The notes: generated by a model from the letters alone, not told the origin. Positions 1 to 10,404 are shown, counted from the first letter of the stretch. The stretch is 56,480 bases of DNA from an uncultured Methanobrevibacter sp. (GCF_947169325.1 NZ_CAMVPN010000006.1:1-56480); one strand, 5' to 3'. Translations and numbers: made by a program.

Positions 1-168
1 AACTTTTAACAAATAAGTTATATTTTATAACTTCTTCCTTATAAATTATTTGTTTTCACATCTAACTTAACACTTATTTGTTAACATTAATAAGTTATAA
101 GTTATAACTAAATAAAAATTATAAGTTATAAGTTATAAGTAAAAAAATCTAAAAAAAATAAAGAAGGA
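1..168. repeat. AT-rich intergenic region with TTATAAG heptad repeats and an inverted repeat
   Basis: No gene is visible. A perfect 13-bp inverted repeat (TTAACAAATAAGT at 6-18, complement at 72-84) is followed by two runs of the heptad ATAAGTT (about 91-109 and 119-141). The same heptad recurs at 6074-6115. The region lies downstream of the trpB2 stop, so the inverted repeats may act in termination or be a dispersed repeat; that is inference. Confidence 0.6.
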
Positions 169-1470
<1,302 letters not shown>

Positions 1471-1487
1471 GATAATAAGTAGTATAA

Positions 1488-1523
1488 TGTACTATTTAAA
1501 TCTTTGTTGTACAAAAATGTACA
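1488..1523 (-). promoter_or_regulatory. trpB2 promoter with TRP-box-like TGTACA operators
   Basis: Two TGTACA hexamers (1508-1513 and 1518-1523, 4 bp apart) sit just upstream of the TATA box at 1492-1501, and a one-mismatch copy (AGTACA) lies just downstream at 1488-1493. TGTACA is the TRP-box consensus bound by TrpY in Methanothermobacter, where trpB2 is a known target. Placement across the BRE/TATA would block basal factors. Identity of the repressor is inferred; no trpY gene is in this window. Confidence 0.75.
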
Positions 1524-1560
1524 CTGCAATTATTAATATCATAAAAAACAATCATTAATC

Positions 1561-2589
1561 ATGAGAATTTTAGCTATAGATGTCGGAACTGGAACACAGG
1601 ATATAATGATTTACGATACTGAAAAGGAACTTGAAAACTCAATAAAGCTTGTTCTGCCTTCACCTCACCTATACATATCACAGCAGATTAGGGAAATTGA
1701 AAATGACATATACCTCCAGGGAGAAATCATGGGCGGAGGAAAGATAAAAAACACCCTTTTGCAACATATAGAAAAAGGCTATAAGGTAGTGATGGAGCCT
1801 ACATGTGCAAAGACAATCAGAGACAACCTTGAACAGGTAAAATCATTCGGAATTGAAATTGCTGATGAAAATGAAGACTATAAGGATTACACAAAAATAA
1901 CTTTGGGCGACATTAACATCACAAAACTCTCAGAATTCCTGCTGGGCTATGATCTGGAATTCGACTTTGACGAAATCGCAATCGCCGTTCAGGATCACGG
2001 ATACAATGAAAACATGGGCGACAGGGATTTCAGATTTGAAAAAATCAGGGAAAAAATATCCGAACCAATATCTCCATTGGAATTTGGATTTAAAGAAGAC
2101 CTGCCCGAATACTACACAAGAATGCAGGCTGTAAGGAGAATCATTAAAAGTGAAGGAATAGAGGATGTTCCATTGCTGATGGATACAAAATTCGCATCAA
2201 TAGCCGGAATGTGCTATGATGAAATAGCTAAAAATCTTAAAAGTTTTATCGTGATTGACATCGGAAACGGACACACTACCGCAGCATCAATAGAGGACGG
2301 AAAAATTCAGGGAGTCTTTGAACACCACACTTCAAGCCTTACAGGAGAGTCACTGGAAAGATACATGAAAAGGCTGGCTTCAGGAGAAATCACAAATGAA
2401 GAGGTCTACAATGACCACGGCCATGGAGCCCACGTGCTAAATCCGATATCTGAAATTGAAAAAGTCATTGCAAGCGGCCCAAAAAGAGAGCTTATAGAAA
2501 AAACCAATCTCGACTGGCATCATGCATGTCCTGGAGGCGACGTCATGATGACAGGAACAATCGGACTGATTAAAACAATTCAAGGATAG
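1561..2589 (+). CDS. DUF1786 family protein (ASKHA-like)
   Basis: Uncharacterised family, sometimes labelled a pyruvate formate-lyase activating-enzyme-like protein (COG4012). The N-terminus MRILAIDVGTGTQDIM and the second block VIDIGNGHTTAASI near residue 230 resemble the two phosphate loops of actin/hexokinase-type ATPases, suggesting nucleotide binding. No [4Fe-4S] CxxxCxxC motif is present, so the radical SAM label is not supported. It is divergent from trpB2 and followed after 3 bp by a PHP-domain gene, probably co-transcribed. Length 342 aa. The molecular function is not known. Confidence 0.8.
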   Translation: MRILAIDVGTGTQDIMIYDTEKELENSIKLVLPSPHLYISQQIREIENDIYLQGEIMGGGKIKNTLLQHIEKGYKVVMEPTCAKTIRDNLEQVKSFGIEIADENEDYKDYTKITLGDINITKLSEFLLGYDLEFDFDEIAIAVQDHGYNENMGDRDFRFEKIREKISEPISPLEFGFKEDLPEYYTRMQAVRRIIKSEGIEDVPLLMDTKFASIAGMCYDEIAKNLKSFIVIDIGNGHTTAASIEDGKIQGVFEHHTSSLTGESLERYMKRLASGEITNEEVYNDHGHGAHVLNPISEIEKVIASGPKRELIEKTNLDWHHACPGGDVMMTGTIGLIKTIQG

Positions 2590-2592
2590 ATA

Positions 2593-3255
2593 ATGATGCT
2601 TAAGATGGATTCCCATATTCACAGCGAATATTCTCCAGACTCAAATTCCAAAATTGACGATATTTTAAAAATTGCCGAAAAGAAAAACATTGATGTGATT
2701 GCAATCAGCGATCACAATACCGTCGATGGAACAGGCGAAGTTATTAAAAAAACAAGGGATACAGATATACTTGCCATTCCATCTATAGAAATTTCTTCAG
2801 CACAAGGGCATATCCTTGGTTTTGGGTGTGAGGAAACAGTACCTAGAGACTTATCACCACAGGATACCATAGACAGAATCCATGATTTAGGGGGTCTTGC
2901 AATAATCCCCCATCCGTATTGTTTCTACAGGCATGGACTTCTTCATAAGTGTGACCATAATGATTTAAAAATTGATGCAATCGAGACAAAAAATGCAAGA
3001 TTCATTGTAGGATACTGCAATAACAAGGCAAAAAATTTGTCAAAATCTGAAAATCTTCCTGGTTTGGGTGCAAGCGATGCACATTACTACAAGTTCGTCG
3101 GCGATTGCTTTAGCATGGTTGAAGCGGAAAAGGATATTGACAGCATACTAAAAGCAATCAAGAAAAATAAAATTGAGGCCCATGGAAAGGGTACATCCAA
3201 TATTTTGCTTTCAAAATATCTCTTTGAAAAAAATGTTTTAAAGAAATTTGATTAA
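2593..3255 (+). CDS. PHP domain metal-dependent phosphoesterase
   Basis: Predicted Mn/Zn/Fe-dependent phosphoesterase of the PHP superfamily (220 aa). Visible metal ligands are DSHIHSEYS near residue 6, ISDHNTVDG near 38, the HPY block near 98 and a late GASDAHYY motif near 156, all in the order usual for the fold. Start ATG is preceded by AAGGATAG as a ribosome binding site. It follows the DUF1786 gene with a 3-bp gap and is likely in the same transcript. Related PHP proteins hydrolyse 3',5'-nucleotides, nucleoside bisphosphates or histidinol phosphate; the substrate here cannot be read from the sequence. Confidence 0.85.
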   Translation: MMLKMDSHIHSEYSPDSNSKIDDILKIAEKKNIDVIAISDHNTVDGTGEVIKKTRDTDILAIPSIEISSAQGHILGFGCEETVPRDLSPQDTIDRIHDLGGLAIIPHPYCFYRHGLLHKCDHNDLKIDAIETKNARFIVGYCNNKAKNLSKSENLPGLGASDAHYYKFVGDCFSMVEAEKDIDSILKAIKKNKIEAHGKGTSNILLSKYLFEKNVLKKFD

Positions 3256-3261
3256 AAAGAG

Positions 3262-3537
3262 TTATTCACCCTTTTCAATTAAAATTTCAATAATAGACAC
3301 ATTGGTCTTTTCTTTGTTAAAGTTTTCAATTTCTTCGGTAGAAATTTGAATGTCTTTAACTTCTGAACCAGGTACAAACCTATTTCTTACTATTTCAGCA
3401 GCATCCACAGCACGGCTGATTGCTTTCCCTCTAGCTCTAAGAATTACACTATCGGAACCATTATTGAACTGAGTAACGACTGCTAAAACATAATTCATAA
3501 CAGGCTTACTACCTACAAAAATTGTATTTGTTTCCAT
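3262..3537 (-). CDS. albA: DNA/RNA-binding protein Alba
   Basis: Small dimeric chromatin and RNA-binding protein of archaea. The 91-aa length and the N-terminal block [17 protein letters not shown] are typical; the lysine normally acetylated in Alba falls in this loop (GSKPV). [17 protein letters not shown] sequence follows (here [17 protein letters not shown]), the nucleic-acid-binding helix. Start is supported by GGTGAG 8 bp upstream and a TATA box at 3571-3580. Its stop lies 6 bp from the convergent PHP gene. The 196 bp between it and leuA is A-rich and holds no gene. Confidence 0.95.
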   Translation of the reverse strand: METNTIFVGSKPVMNYVLAVVTQFNNGSDSVILRARGKAISRAVDAAEIVRNRFVPGSEVKDIQISTEEIENFNKEKTNVSIIEILIEKGE

Positions 3538-3570
3538 GTAAATCTCACCATATTAAAATAAGTAAAAACG

Positions 3571-3580
3571 TGTATATAAA
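3571..3580 (-). promoter_or_regulatory. albA TATA box
   Basis: TTTATATACA on the minus strand, about 35 bp upstream of the ATG, leaving a short leader that carries the GGTGAG ribosome binding site. Confidence 0.6.
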
Positions 3581-3733
3581 ATTTTACATCAAATTATGAT
3601 AAATAATATTAAACAAAAAATATATAAAACTATAAAATATTAAACAAACAAAAAGTAAATAAAATCAAAAATTAATAAAAAACAATAAATTAAAAATAAT
3701 TAAAAAAATTAAAAAAAAGTAGAACATGTCAAA

Positions 3734-5272
3734 TTATTGTGCTCTTTGAATTAACAATAATTTATTGATGGAGTCAAGTACTGCTAAAATACTTGCCATA
3801 ACTATGTCCTGATTTGTTGATCTTCCTGTGGATTTGTTGCCATGTGAATCCGAACTGATAACGAAAACCTCTGCAAGAGCATCTGTACCGCCTGTAATGG
3901 CTTCCAGATTATATTCTTCAAGTTCAATATCCATAGTATCCTGAATCAAAAATCTGATTGCATTCAGTGCTGCATCAACAGGACCGACACCAGTGCTTGC
4001 TGTTTCCTTTTCCTCACCATCGATTTCTAATTTGACGGTTGCTGTTGGTGAGACTCCTCCACCTGAAGACAGCCCCAATCCTTTAAGAACAATAGGTGTT
4101 TCACGAGCTGAGGAAAGCTCAGTAATAGCAATAGCAATCAAATCATCATCAGTAACGCATTTACCGCTGTCGCCCAATGATTTTATTTCATCGAATACCT
4201 TGCAGAATTGGTCTTCATCCAAATCAATGTGATAATCCTTAAGTTTTGATTTCAATGCATTGGCTCCGGTATGCTTTCCTAAAACAATTCGCCTTGAATG
4301 GCCAACCATTTCAGGTGACATAGGCTCATAGGTAGATGAATTGTTAAGGATTCCATGAACATGAATTCCGGATTCATGGGCAAATGCATTGTCGCCTACT
4401 ATAGGTTTGTTGACAGGCATCTTCACCCCTGTCAGACGGCCAACGAGATTTGACAGACTGTACAGTCTGGTGGTGTCAAGACCCAAATCAATGCCGTAAG
4501 CAACCTTCAATGTTACGACAAGTTCCTCCAAAGAGCAGTTTCCGGTTCTCTCACCCAATCCATTGATGGTGACATGGGCTTGGTTTGCACCGCACTCTAT
4601 GGCGGTCAGAGTATTAGCAGTGGCAAGTCCAAAATCATTGTGGAAATGAACGCTGATTGGTGTTTTAAAATTGTTTTTAATGTCACTGATCAGTTCATGG
4701 GTAACGGTTGGTGTCAAAACACCGACAGTATCGGGAATGTCTAAAAAGTCAGCGCCGGCATCTACGACATCTCTGAATACTTCAAAGAGAAAATCCCTTT
4801 CAGTTCTTGTTGCGTCTTCTGCTGAAAATTCAACTGTAAGCCCGTGATCCTTTGCATATTCCACGGCTGAAACTGCGGTTTCTATAATCTTTTCCCTGCT
4901 CATCTTAAGCTTATAATCGCGATGCAGTGGGGAAGTGCCTATGAATGTATGGACATATTCAAGGTCGGCATCAAGAACGGCATCGACATCACCTGTAAGT
5001 GAACGTGACAAACCCACCAGTGTGGATTCCAAATCCATGGATTTGATTTTCTTTGCAGATTGTATCTCACCTTTGGAAGAAGCGGGAAATCCAACTTCAA
5101 TCTTATCCACACCCAAATTGTTCAGCTTTTGGGCAATTTGAATTTTCTCATCAACCGTAAGAGCAACACCTGGTGTCTGCTCGCCGTCCCTTAATGTTGT
5201 ATCGAAAATATAGATCTTATCGGCAATGTTCATATTTTCGCTTTTGAGTTTTTCCATAGTTTCCATAATCAT
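3734..5272 (-). CDS. leuA: 2-isopropylmalate synthase (LeuA), possibly citramalate synthase
   Basis: Condenses acetyl-CoA with a 2-oxoacid; for LeuA the acceptor is 2-oxoisovalerate in leucine synthesis. The N-terminal TIM barrel shows [13 protein letters not shown], the VGFPASS substrate loop, the metal-binding HFHNDFG and NGLGERTGN. Unlike AksA (homocitrate synthase, about 400 aa) this 512-aa protein has the C-terminal LeuA dimer regulatory domain (about residues 385-500, with [14 protein letters not shown] and [10 protein letters not shown]). GFPASS favours LeuA over CimA, but methanogens carry both and the two are close relatives. AGGGAAG precedes the ATG. leuCDB lie elsewhere in the window, so leucine genes are split into two loci. 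Confidence 0.82.
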   Translation of the reverse strand: MIMETMEKLKSENMNIADKIYIFDTTLRDGEQTPGVALTVDEKIQIAQKLNNLGVDKIEVGFPASSKGEIQSAKKIKSMDLESTLVGLSRSLTGDVDAVLDADLEYVHTFIGTSPLHRDYKLKMSREKIIETAVSAVEYAKDHGLTVEFSAEDATRTERDFLFEVFRDVVDAGADFLDIPDTVGVLTPTVTHELISDIKNNFKTPISVHFHNDFGLATANTLTAIECGANQAHVTINGLGERTGNCSLEELVVTLKVAYGIDLGLDTTRLYSLSNLVGRLTGVKMPVNKPIVGDNAFAHESGIHVHGILNNSSTYEPMSPEMVGHSRRIVLGKHTGANALKSKLKDYHIDLDEDQFCKVFDEIKSLGDSGKCVTDDDLIAIAITELSSARETPIVLKGLGLSSGGGVSPTATVKLEIDGEEKETASTGVGPVDAALNAIRFLIQDTMDIELEEYNLEAITGGTDALAEVFVISSDSHGNKSTGRSTNQDIVMASILAVLDSINKLLLIQRAQ

Positions 5273-5344
5273 TACTTCCCTTTGATGGTAATTTAAAAAA
5301 GAAAGTTAATAAGTTTATGTATTTTAAAAAATTAATATATGATT

Positions 5345-6058
5345 ATGAAACTGGGATTTACTACACTGGCTTTATTCATGCAACCTAACAATGACATCAT
5401 CGATTTAGCTAAAAAACACGAATTTGAAATGATAGAAATACTAGGTGAAGGCCCCTTTTTTGAAAAGGAAAATCTGGAATACAACGACTGCGGACTGGAT
5501 GTGAGAATACATGCCGCAACAGTCGACATTAACATTGCAAGCCTGAACAGGGGAATCCGAAATGAAAGCATTAAGCAGATGATTGAATGCGGCAGATATG
5601 CTGAAAAAATCGGCGCAAAGACAATAACCGTCCATCCTGGAATAATCGGCAGGAACGAACCACGGTTGAGGAAATGGGCACTGGAAATTGCATGTGAAAG
5701 CGTCGGCGAAATCATCGATAACACCAATGTTGAAATTTCAGTCGAAAACATGCCGGTTCGAGGCAAATTCCTGGCAAATACTGTTGAGGAAATAGAAATA
5801 ATTCAGCAGGCCACAGGTTGCAGCCTTACAATAGATACCGGTCACGGAAACACCTGCGGAAACCTTGAAGAGATGCTTGAGCTGAAAAACATCAGCTATT
5901 GTCATTTGAATGACAATGACGGTGTGAAAGACCAGCACATTACCTTAGGTGAAGGCACACTGGACTTGAATCTGCTTAAAAAGATTGATATAGGAATAAT
6001 TGAGCTCAACAACTTCGACAACGTCCTTAAAAGCAAGAAAGTCATTGAAAACTTATAA
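5345..6058 (+). CDS. Sugar phosphate isomerase/epimerase family TIM barrel (AP endonuclease 2-like)
   Basis: About 237 aa, xylose-isomerase-like TIM barrel of the AP endonuclease 2 family. Metal-ligand blocks are visible: KTITVHPG near residue 98, ISVENMP near 130, TIDTGHGNTC near 160, YCHLNDNDG near 184 and GEGTLDL near 200. These support a divalent-metal enzyme acting on sugars or DNA abasic sites; short archaeal members are mostly uncharacterised. An ATG two codons upstream (5339) is an alternative start; neither has a clear ribosome site. It is divergent from leuA and ends in the heptad-repeat region. Confidence 0.8.
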   Translation: MKLGFTTLALFMQPNNDIIDLAKKHEFEMIEILGEGPFFEKENLEYNDCGLDVRIHAATVDINIASLNRGIRNESIKQMIECGRYAEKIGAKTITVHPGIIGRNEPRLRKWALEIACESVGEIIDNTNVEISVENMPVRGKFLANTVEEIEIIQQATGCSLTIDTGHGNTCGNLEEMLELKNISYCHLNDNDGVKDQHITLGEGTLDLNLLKKIDIGIIELNNFDNVLKSKKVIENL

Positions 6059-6073
6059 CTTATTCATTATTTT

Positions 6074-6115
6074 TTTATAAGTTATTAGTTATAAGTTATA
6101 ACTTATAAGTTATTA
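6074..6115. repeat. TTATAAG heptad repeats with a 16-bp palindrome
   Basis: The 73-bp gap between convergent genes holds ATAAGTT units and the perfect palindrome ATAAGTTATAACTTAT (6091-6106). The same units occur at 91-141. Position between two 3' ends suggests a bidirectional terminator or a dispersed intergenic repeat; function is inferred. Confidence 0.6.
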
Positions 6116-6131
6116 GAGCCAAAAAAATAAA

Positions 6132-6926
6132 CTAAAAGTCTATCATTGTGACGTCAAAAATGTCTTCAATGACATAATCTGTCTTGTCCATCATTTTTGG
6201 AGATACTTCTTCCTGCTGCTCTATTGTAAGGACACTGACATCGGCTTTTTTAAATGCCAATATATCATTGAGACCGTCACCGACCATCATTACCTTATAG
6301 CCGCCGTCCTTGAGGATAGATACGACTTCACATTTTCCCCTGGTTGAAACGCTTCCAAAGGCATTGTCTTCGGGAACGTCAAGCATATTGGCCAGCCTGT
6401 TGATTGCTCCTTTTCTGTCACCTGATGCAATAAATATTTCAATTCCCCTGGACTTCAAGGTTTCAACTGTTTCAAAGACCTTCGGGAAAAATCGGCCCGC
6501 TGAAGTGATGGTGTATGCAACAGTGCCCAAATCCATGTCAACTATCAGTGCGGATCCGTTGCAAAGCTCCATGTGGGAAATCTTTTCGCGCAGAATGTCG
6601 AATCCATCGGTGATGTCGGAAATTGTGGTTGATGTTTCATTGTCTAAAATATCCTTGACTTCGGCTTTAGAAACCTGCTTTGTGGAAAAGCTGATGTCAA
6701 AATCGATGTTATACTCCTTAATAATATCTGAGATAAGAATGTTCTGATCCAACTTTAACAATTTGTTTGTATTGAATTGAAGCACAACCAAAGCCAGCGA
6801 GTCAGCTGAGGCAATCAGATCCAAAGAGTTAATGTCAGTGAAAATGTTGCCGTTTAAGACATCCTTAATGACTCTGTATCGTTCTATCAATGTTCCTGAG
6901 TTATCAAACACGACAGCCTTTTTCAT
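6132..6926 (-). CDS. HAD superfamily hydrolase, soluble P-type-ATPase-like
   Basis: HAD-fold protein of about 264 aa. Motif I is FDNSGTL: the nucleophilic aspartate is present but the +2 position is serine rather than the aspartate of ordinary HAD phosphatases, closer to the DKTGT of P-type ATPases. Motif II is IASGD, and motif IV is VGDGLNDILAF, both P-type-like, and no transmembrane segment is seen. It fits the soluble P-type-ATPase-like proteins of methanogens. The start is placed at MKKAVVFD because a TATA box (about 6947-6956) lies one TATA-to-start distance upstream, suggesting a leaderless mRNA; an ATG six codons earlier is the alternative. Substrate unknown. Confidence 0.78.
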   Translation of the reverse strand: MKKAVVFDNSGTLIERYRVIKDVLNGNIFTDINSLDLIASADSLALVVLQFNTNKLLKLDQNILISDIIKEYNIDFDISFSTKQVSKAEVKDILDNETSTTISDITDGFDILREKISHMELCNGSALIVDMDLGTVAYTITSAGRFFPKVFETVETLKSRGIEIFIASGDRKGAINRLANMLDVPEDNAFGSVSTRGKCEVVSILKDGGYKVMMVGDGLNDILAFKKADVSVLTIEQQEEVSPKMMDKTDYVIEDIFDVTMIDF

Positions 6927-6986
6927 GTTGAATATTATATTCATATTTATTTATAAATTTAATTTAAAAAATCTCGATACAATAAA

Positions 6987-7000
6987 TTAAATATATAAAC
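6987..7000 (+). promoter_or_regulatory. gatA TATA box
   Basis: TTAAATATATAAAC, about 55 bp before the gatA ATG. The predicted leader of roughly 30 nt contains AGGTG as ribosome binding site. Confidence 0.55.
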
Positions 7001-7050
7001 CTTGAAAAATAGAATAATAATATTATAATTTACGATTATTAGGTGTTTTA

Positions 7051-8421
7051 ATGAACGTTATTGAAAAGTTAAACTCCATTAAAAGTGGAGAAATTAAAGC
7101 TAAAGAAAATGTAGAAAGCTTCATTAAAGTTATCGATGAAAATAACGAAACCATTAATGCATTCATTGAATTAAACTATGAAAATGCATTAAAACAAGCA
7201 GAAGCTATTGATGAAAAAATAGCCAACGGTGAAGAAGTTGGTGCTTTAGCTGGTTTGGTATTCGGTATAAAAGCAAACATCAATGTTGAAGACATGATTA
7301 TATCCGCAGCTTCCAAGACATTAGAAGACTATATAGGAAGCTACAACGCAACTGTCGTTGATGAAATATTGGCTGAAGACGGAATAATCATCGGTATTTT
7401 GAATATGGACGAATTTGCAGCAGGCAGTTCAACCGAAACCTCCTATTACGGACCTACCCAAAACCCAGCGGCAATGGGCAGAATTCCTGGAGGTTCATCC
7501 GGAGGATGCGCAGCGGCAATTGCGGCCGAAATGTGTGATATTGCAATCGGATCAGACACCGGAGGATCAATCAGAAACCCTGCTTCACACTGTGGAGTAG
7601 TCGGATTCAAACCTACATACGGTGCCGTGTCAAGACAGGGACTTCTCGACCTGTCCATGAGTCTGGACCAGATTGGACCTTTAGCAAATGACGTCAGCGG
7701 TATTGCAGTCGCATTGAATACAATTGCAAAATATGATGAAACCGAATGCACAACCTTGAACTGGGACAAGCCTGATTTTACAGAAGTGCTTGAAGACACC
7801 AGTCTGGAAGGAATGAAAATTGCTGTATGTAAGGAATTCATTGACGTCACCGATGAGGAAATCAACAAGACCGTGAACAAGGCCATCAACAAGCTGGTTG
7901 ATGCCGGCGCCGAACTTGTTGAAGTTAGCTTTGACTATATCGATTTGTGCCTTCCTACATACTACCTGATTAACTATGTGGAATTCTTCTCAGCAACCAG
8001 AAAATACGATGGAAGAGACTACGGATCAAGAATCGAAGAGGTATGCGGAGACGAAGTATTGAGAAGAATCAAAATCGGTTCACATATTGCAGAAGCCGAA
8101 TTCAGTGGTAAATACTACAAGCAAGCACTTAAGGCAAGATCTGTAATCAGGGGAGAAATCACTTCAATGCTTGAAAACGTTGACATGATTGTAGGACCTA
8201 CAGTTCCAAAACTTCCTCACGAGATAGGAACTGAATTGGAACCTATGGAAATGTATGCCTACGACATTTTAACAGTAATCGCTAACCTGGCAGGTATTCC
8301 TGCAGCAAGCATCAAGGCAGGTGAAGTCGAAGGCATTCCTGTAGGATTGCAAATCCAAGCAAAACCTTTGGATGATTTAAAAATTATCAAAGCTTTGAGC
8401 GTATTCGAAAACGCTCAATAA
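7051..8421 (+). CDS. gatA: Asp-tRNA(Asn)/Glu-tRNA(Gln) amidotransferase subunit A
   Basis: Glutaminase subunit of GatCAB, which supplies ammonia for transamidation of mischarged Asp-tRNA(Asn) (and Glu-tRNA(Gln) in some organisms). Archaea use GatDE for Gln-tRNA, so the Asn route is the likely role here. The amidase signature is clear: catalytic lysine in VFGIKANINV near residue 75, PGGSSGGCAAA with the cis-serine near 150, and IGSDTGGSIRNPA with the nucleophilic serine near 173. Length 456 aa is normal. gatB and gatC are not in the window. AGGTG precedes the start. Confidence 0.93.
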   Translation: MNVIEKLNSIKSGEIKAKENVESFIKVIDENNETINAFIELNYENALKQAEAIDEKIANGEEVGALAGLVFGIKANINVEDMIISAASKTLEDYIGSYNATVVDEILAEDGIIIGILNMDEFAAGSSTETSYYGPTQNPAAMGRIPGGSSGGCAAAIAAEMCDIAIGSDTGGSIRNPASHCGVVGFKPTYGAVSRQGLLDLSMSLDQIGPLANDVSGIAVALNTIAKYDETECTTLNWDKPDFTEVLEDTSLEGMKIAVCKEFIDVTDEEINKTVNKAINKLVDAGAELVEVSFDYIDLCLPTYYLINYVEFFSATRKYDGRDYGSRIEEVCGDEVLRRIKIGSHIAEAEFSGKYYKQALKARSVIRGEITSMLENVDMIVGPTVPKLPHEIGTELEPMEMYAYDILTVIANLAGIPAASIKAGEVEGIPVGLQIQAKPLDDLKIIKALSVFENAQ

Positions 8422-8430
8422 TTACTTTTT

Positions 8431-8443
8431 TTTACACTTGAAA
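8431..8443 (+). repeat. Isolated ORB-like element (exact 13-bp core)
   Basis: TTTACACTTGAAA, followed by TTTACCTTT, matches the origin-binding core found in multiple copies at 20100-20433. It lies between gatA and the promoter of the next gene, about 12 kb from the origin. Binding by Orc1/Cdc6 is inferred. Confidence 0.65.
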
Positions 8444-8493
8444 TTTACCTTTAAATATCACCTTAAATATACTATTACCAAGAGGTTATTCTT

Positions 8494-9987
8494 ATGACAA
8501 AAATCGGACTTGCTTACGTCAGCGGGGCAGTTCCAGGATTTGAAGATTTTGGAAACCTGCCGACAGACATTGTAAAAGAAAACGGATTAGTCAATGGTAA
8601 CAGGGCTTCAGAAGAACTGGATGCCTTAATAATTCCTGGCGGAACCTTGATTGAGTCAAACGACATTAACATGGACTTGAACACCGAAATCAAAAAAATG
8701 GCCCGTGACGGGAAGCCAATCATAGGAATCTGTGCCGGCTTTCAGCTGCTATCAAACCAGATTGACATCGGCAGAAAATCGCCTGTGCCAATAGTCAAGG
8801 AAGGCCTTGGACTGATAGATGTGAACTTTTCCCCGTTGATTACAAGTGACCGGGTAAAGGCAAAAGTTTTCGACAACTCATTTTTGGTTAAAAACCAGAC
8901 AGAAGACGTCACCGGATTTCATACACATACCTACGGTAAAGTGGAAGGGGATGCCAAGCCTCTGTTCTATTCACAGGTCCAGAGAATGAACTACGGTGAT
9001 ACAAACAAAAAGGGCGAATACAACATCTTTTCCGGAGCGTGCAATGACGACGGTAATGTTATAGGCACCATGATTCATGGAATCCTTGATGAAAATCCGA
9101 TTATTGTAGAAAATTTAAGAGAACAAATAGATATACAGGACCTCGATGACATTTACAATAGAAACATGCAAGTCAAAAAATTCCTTCAAAGCGAAGTGGG
9201 AATCAACACCAACATGAAAATACCAGAAATCGAGCACAACAAAAAGCCAAAATACCTGATGATTGGAAGCAACGGTTCCGATTCCGGCAAAACATTCATC
9301 ATCACAGGACTTGCCGGAGCATTAAGAAAAAGGGGATATAAAGTTGCCCTTTTAAAAGTGGGGCCTGATGTGCGCGACATCATCCCAGGATTATATTTGA
9401 CAAAGGGAAAGATGGAGGATTTTGCTTCAGTGAAAATCGGGCACCTGGGTTGGGCCGACATAGAATCTACAGTCGCGAAACTCAACTCATCCGACTATGA
9501 CATCGTGCTTATTGAAGGTGTCATGAGCGTGTTCACCGGCCTTTTAAACGAAACCGTGCCGTATTCAGCTGCAGAGATTGCAATGTCCTCAAACATTCCG
9601 ATGATATTGGCTACAGGGGTCAACAAGGGTGGAATCGAATCAGCGGCCATCGACATCGTTTCACATGCAAATATGCTTGAAAAGTTCGGGGTGTCAGTAG
9701 AAGCCGTTTTGCTCAATAAAGTATACAATGACGATATATTCGACAATGTGGTGCCGTACATTAGAAACAACGCCAGCGTCGATAAGGTATTGAAGCTCCC
9801 TAAACTGAAATCAGCGGACATGAGAGGATTCATTCCTGAAGTCGAAATCAGATATGAGCTTTTCACAAGCCATTCCATGGACCTGATTGAAAACAACCTG
9901 AACATTGATGAAATAATAGCTATGGCCCATGAAGTCGAATTTGAAAAAATCTATTCATTTGAAGAAATTAAAAGCAAAGTGATTTAA
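8494..9987 (+). CDS. CobQ/CobB-like protein with permuted domain order (amidotransferase then P-loop)
   Basis: 497 aa. The N-terminal half is a class I glutamine amidotransferase: ALIIPGGTLIES, nucleophile region GICAGFQLL near residue 80, and MIHGI with a nearby ENP near 200. The C-terminal half is a dethiobiotin-synthetase-like ATPase: GSNGSDSGKTFIITGLAGAL near residue 260 (P-loop) and IVLIEGVMSVFTG near 345. In CobQ/CbiP and CbiA the ATPase precedes the amidotransferase, so this order is reversed. It probably amidates a carboxylate with ATP and glutamine; a corrinoid or tetrapyrrole substrate is possible but not shown. GAGGT precedes the ATG. The next gene starts at the base after its stop, indicating an operon. 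Confidence 0.8.
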   Translation: MTKIGLAYVSGAVPGFEDFGNLPTDIVKENGLVNGNRASEELDALIIPGGTLIESNDINMDLNTEIKKMARDGKPIIGICAGFQLLSNQIDIGRKSPVPIVKEGLGLIDVNFSPLITSDRVKAKVFDNSFLVKNQTEDVTGFHTHTYGKVEGDAKPLFYSQVQRMNYGDTNKKGEYNIFSGACNDDGNVIGTMIHGILDENPIIVENLREQIDIQDLDDIYNRNMQVKKFLQSEVGINTNMKIPEIEHNKKPKYLMIGSNGSDSGKTFIITGLAGALRKRGYKVALLKVGPDVRDIIPGLYLTKGKMEDFASVKIGHLGWADIESTVAKLNSSDYDIVLIEGVMSVFTGLLNETVPYSAAEIAMSSNIPMILATGVNKGGIESAAIDIVSHANMLEKFGVSVEAVLLNKVYNDDIFDNVVPYIRNNASVDKVLKLPKLKSADMRGFIPEVEIRYELFTSHSMDLIENNLNIDEIIAMAHEVEFEKIYSFEEIKSKVI

Positions 9988-10404
9988 ATGGCACTTAATC
10001 TAAGCCCTGAAACAGGCGTTAAACTGACAAAAAAAGATCGTGCACATGTACTTAAAAAAATGAAGCAAGGCTGGAAGGCAACCTGTCTGATACCGGATTA
10101 CGTGTTTGATGAAAACGGAGACATTCAAATAGGTTCCGACATTAACAGACGCATTGTCAAAACAGTCAGATTCAAGGATGACGGAATTCATATCGAAAAG
10201 GCTTTGAAAAGTAAAACACTAAGGATTCCATGGCATAAGATAATAGCCATCAATCAGTCAAAAGAAGTAAAGGACGGTATGGAAATACAGATGAACGACG
10301 GCAAATACGTCGCCTTCAGCATTTACAATTCATATAAGATAAAACAGATTACAGAATTTATTGCAAATTATATTGTAGATAAGAAAAAGAATAATTTAGG
10401 ATAA
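9988..10404 (+). CDS. Conserved hypothetical protein, possibly PH-like fold
   Basis: 138 aa, no catalytic motif and no membrane segment. The middle (about residues 50-125) alternates short beta strands with the pattern IRIPWHKI-IAINQSKEVKDGMEIQMNDGKYVAFSIYN, which resembles PH-like or GRAM-like domains in hydropathy, followed by an amphipathic helix. This fold reading is a guess. It begins immediately after the stop of the permuted CobQ-like gene and its own stop abuts, without a spare base, the convergent ribB stop. It probably shares the transcript of the upstream amidotransferase gene; function unknown. Confidence 0.7.
   Translation: MALNLSPETGVKLTKKDRAHVLKKMKQGWKATCLIPDYVFDENGDIQIGSDINRRIVKTVRFKDDGIHIEKALKSKTLRIPWHKIIAINQSKEVKDGMEIQMNDGKYVAFSIYNSYKIKQITEFIANYIVDKKKNNLG

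Noticed and set aside
3538-3733. A-rich block between albA and leuA as a possible small RNA or gene
   Set aside because: Nearly pure A/T with many stops in all frames; only the albA TATA box is recognisable.
5332-5766. Antisense reading frame over the TIM-barrel gene
   Set aside because: Shadow of a conserved gene; composition is that of a complementary strand.
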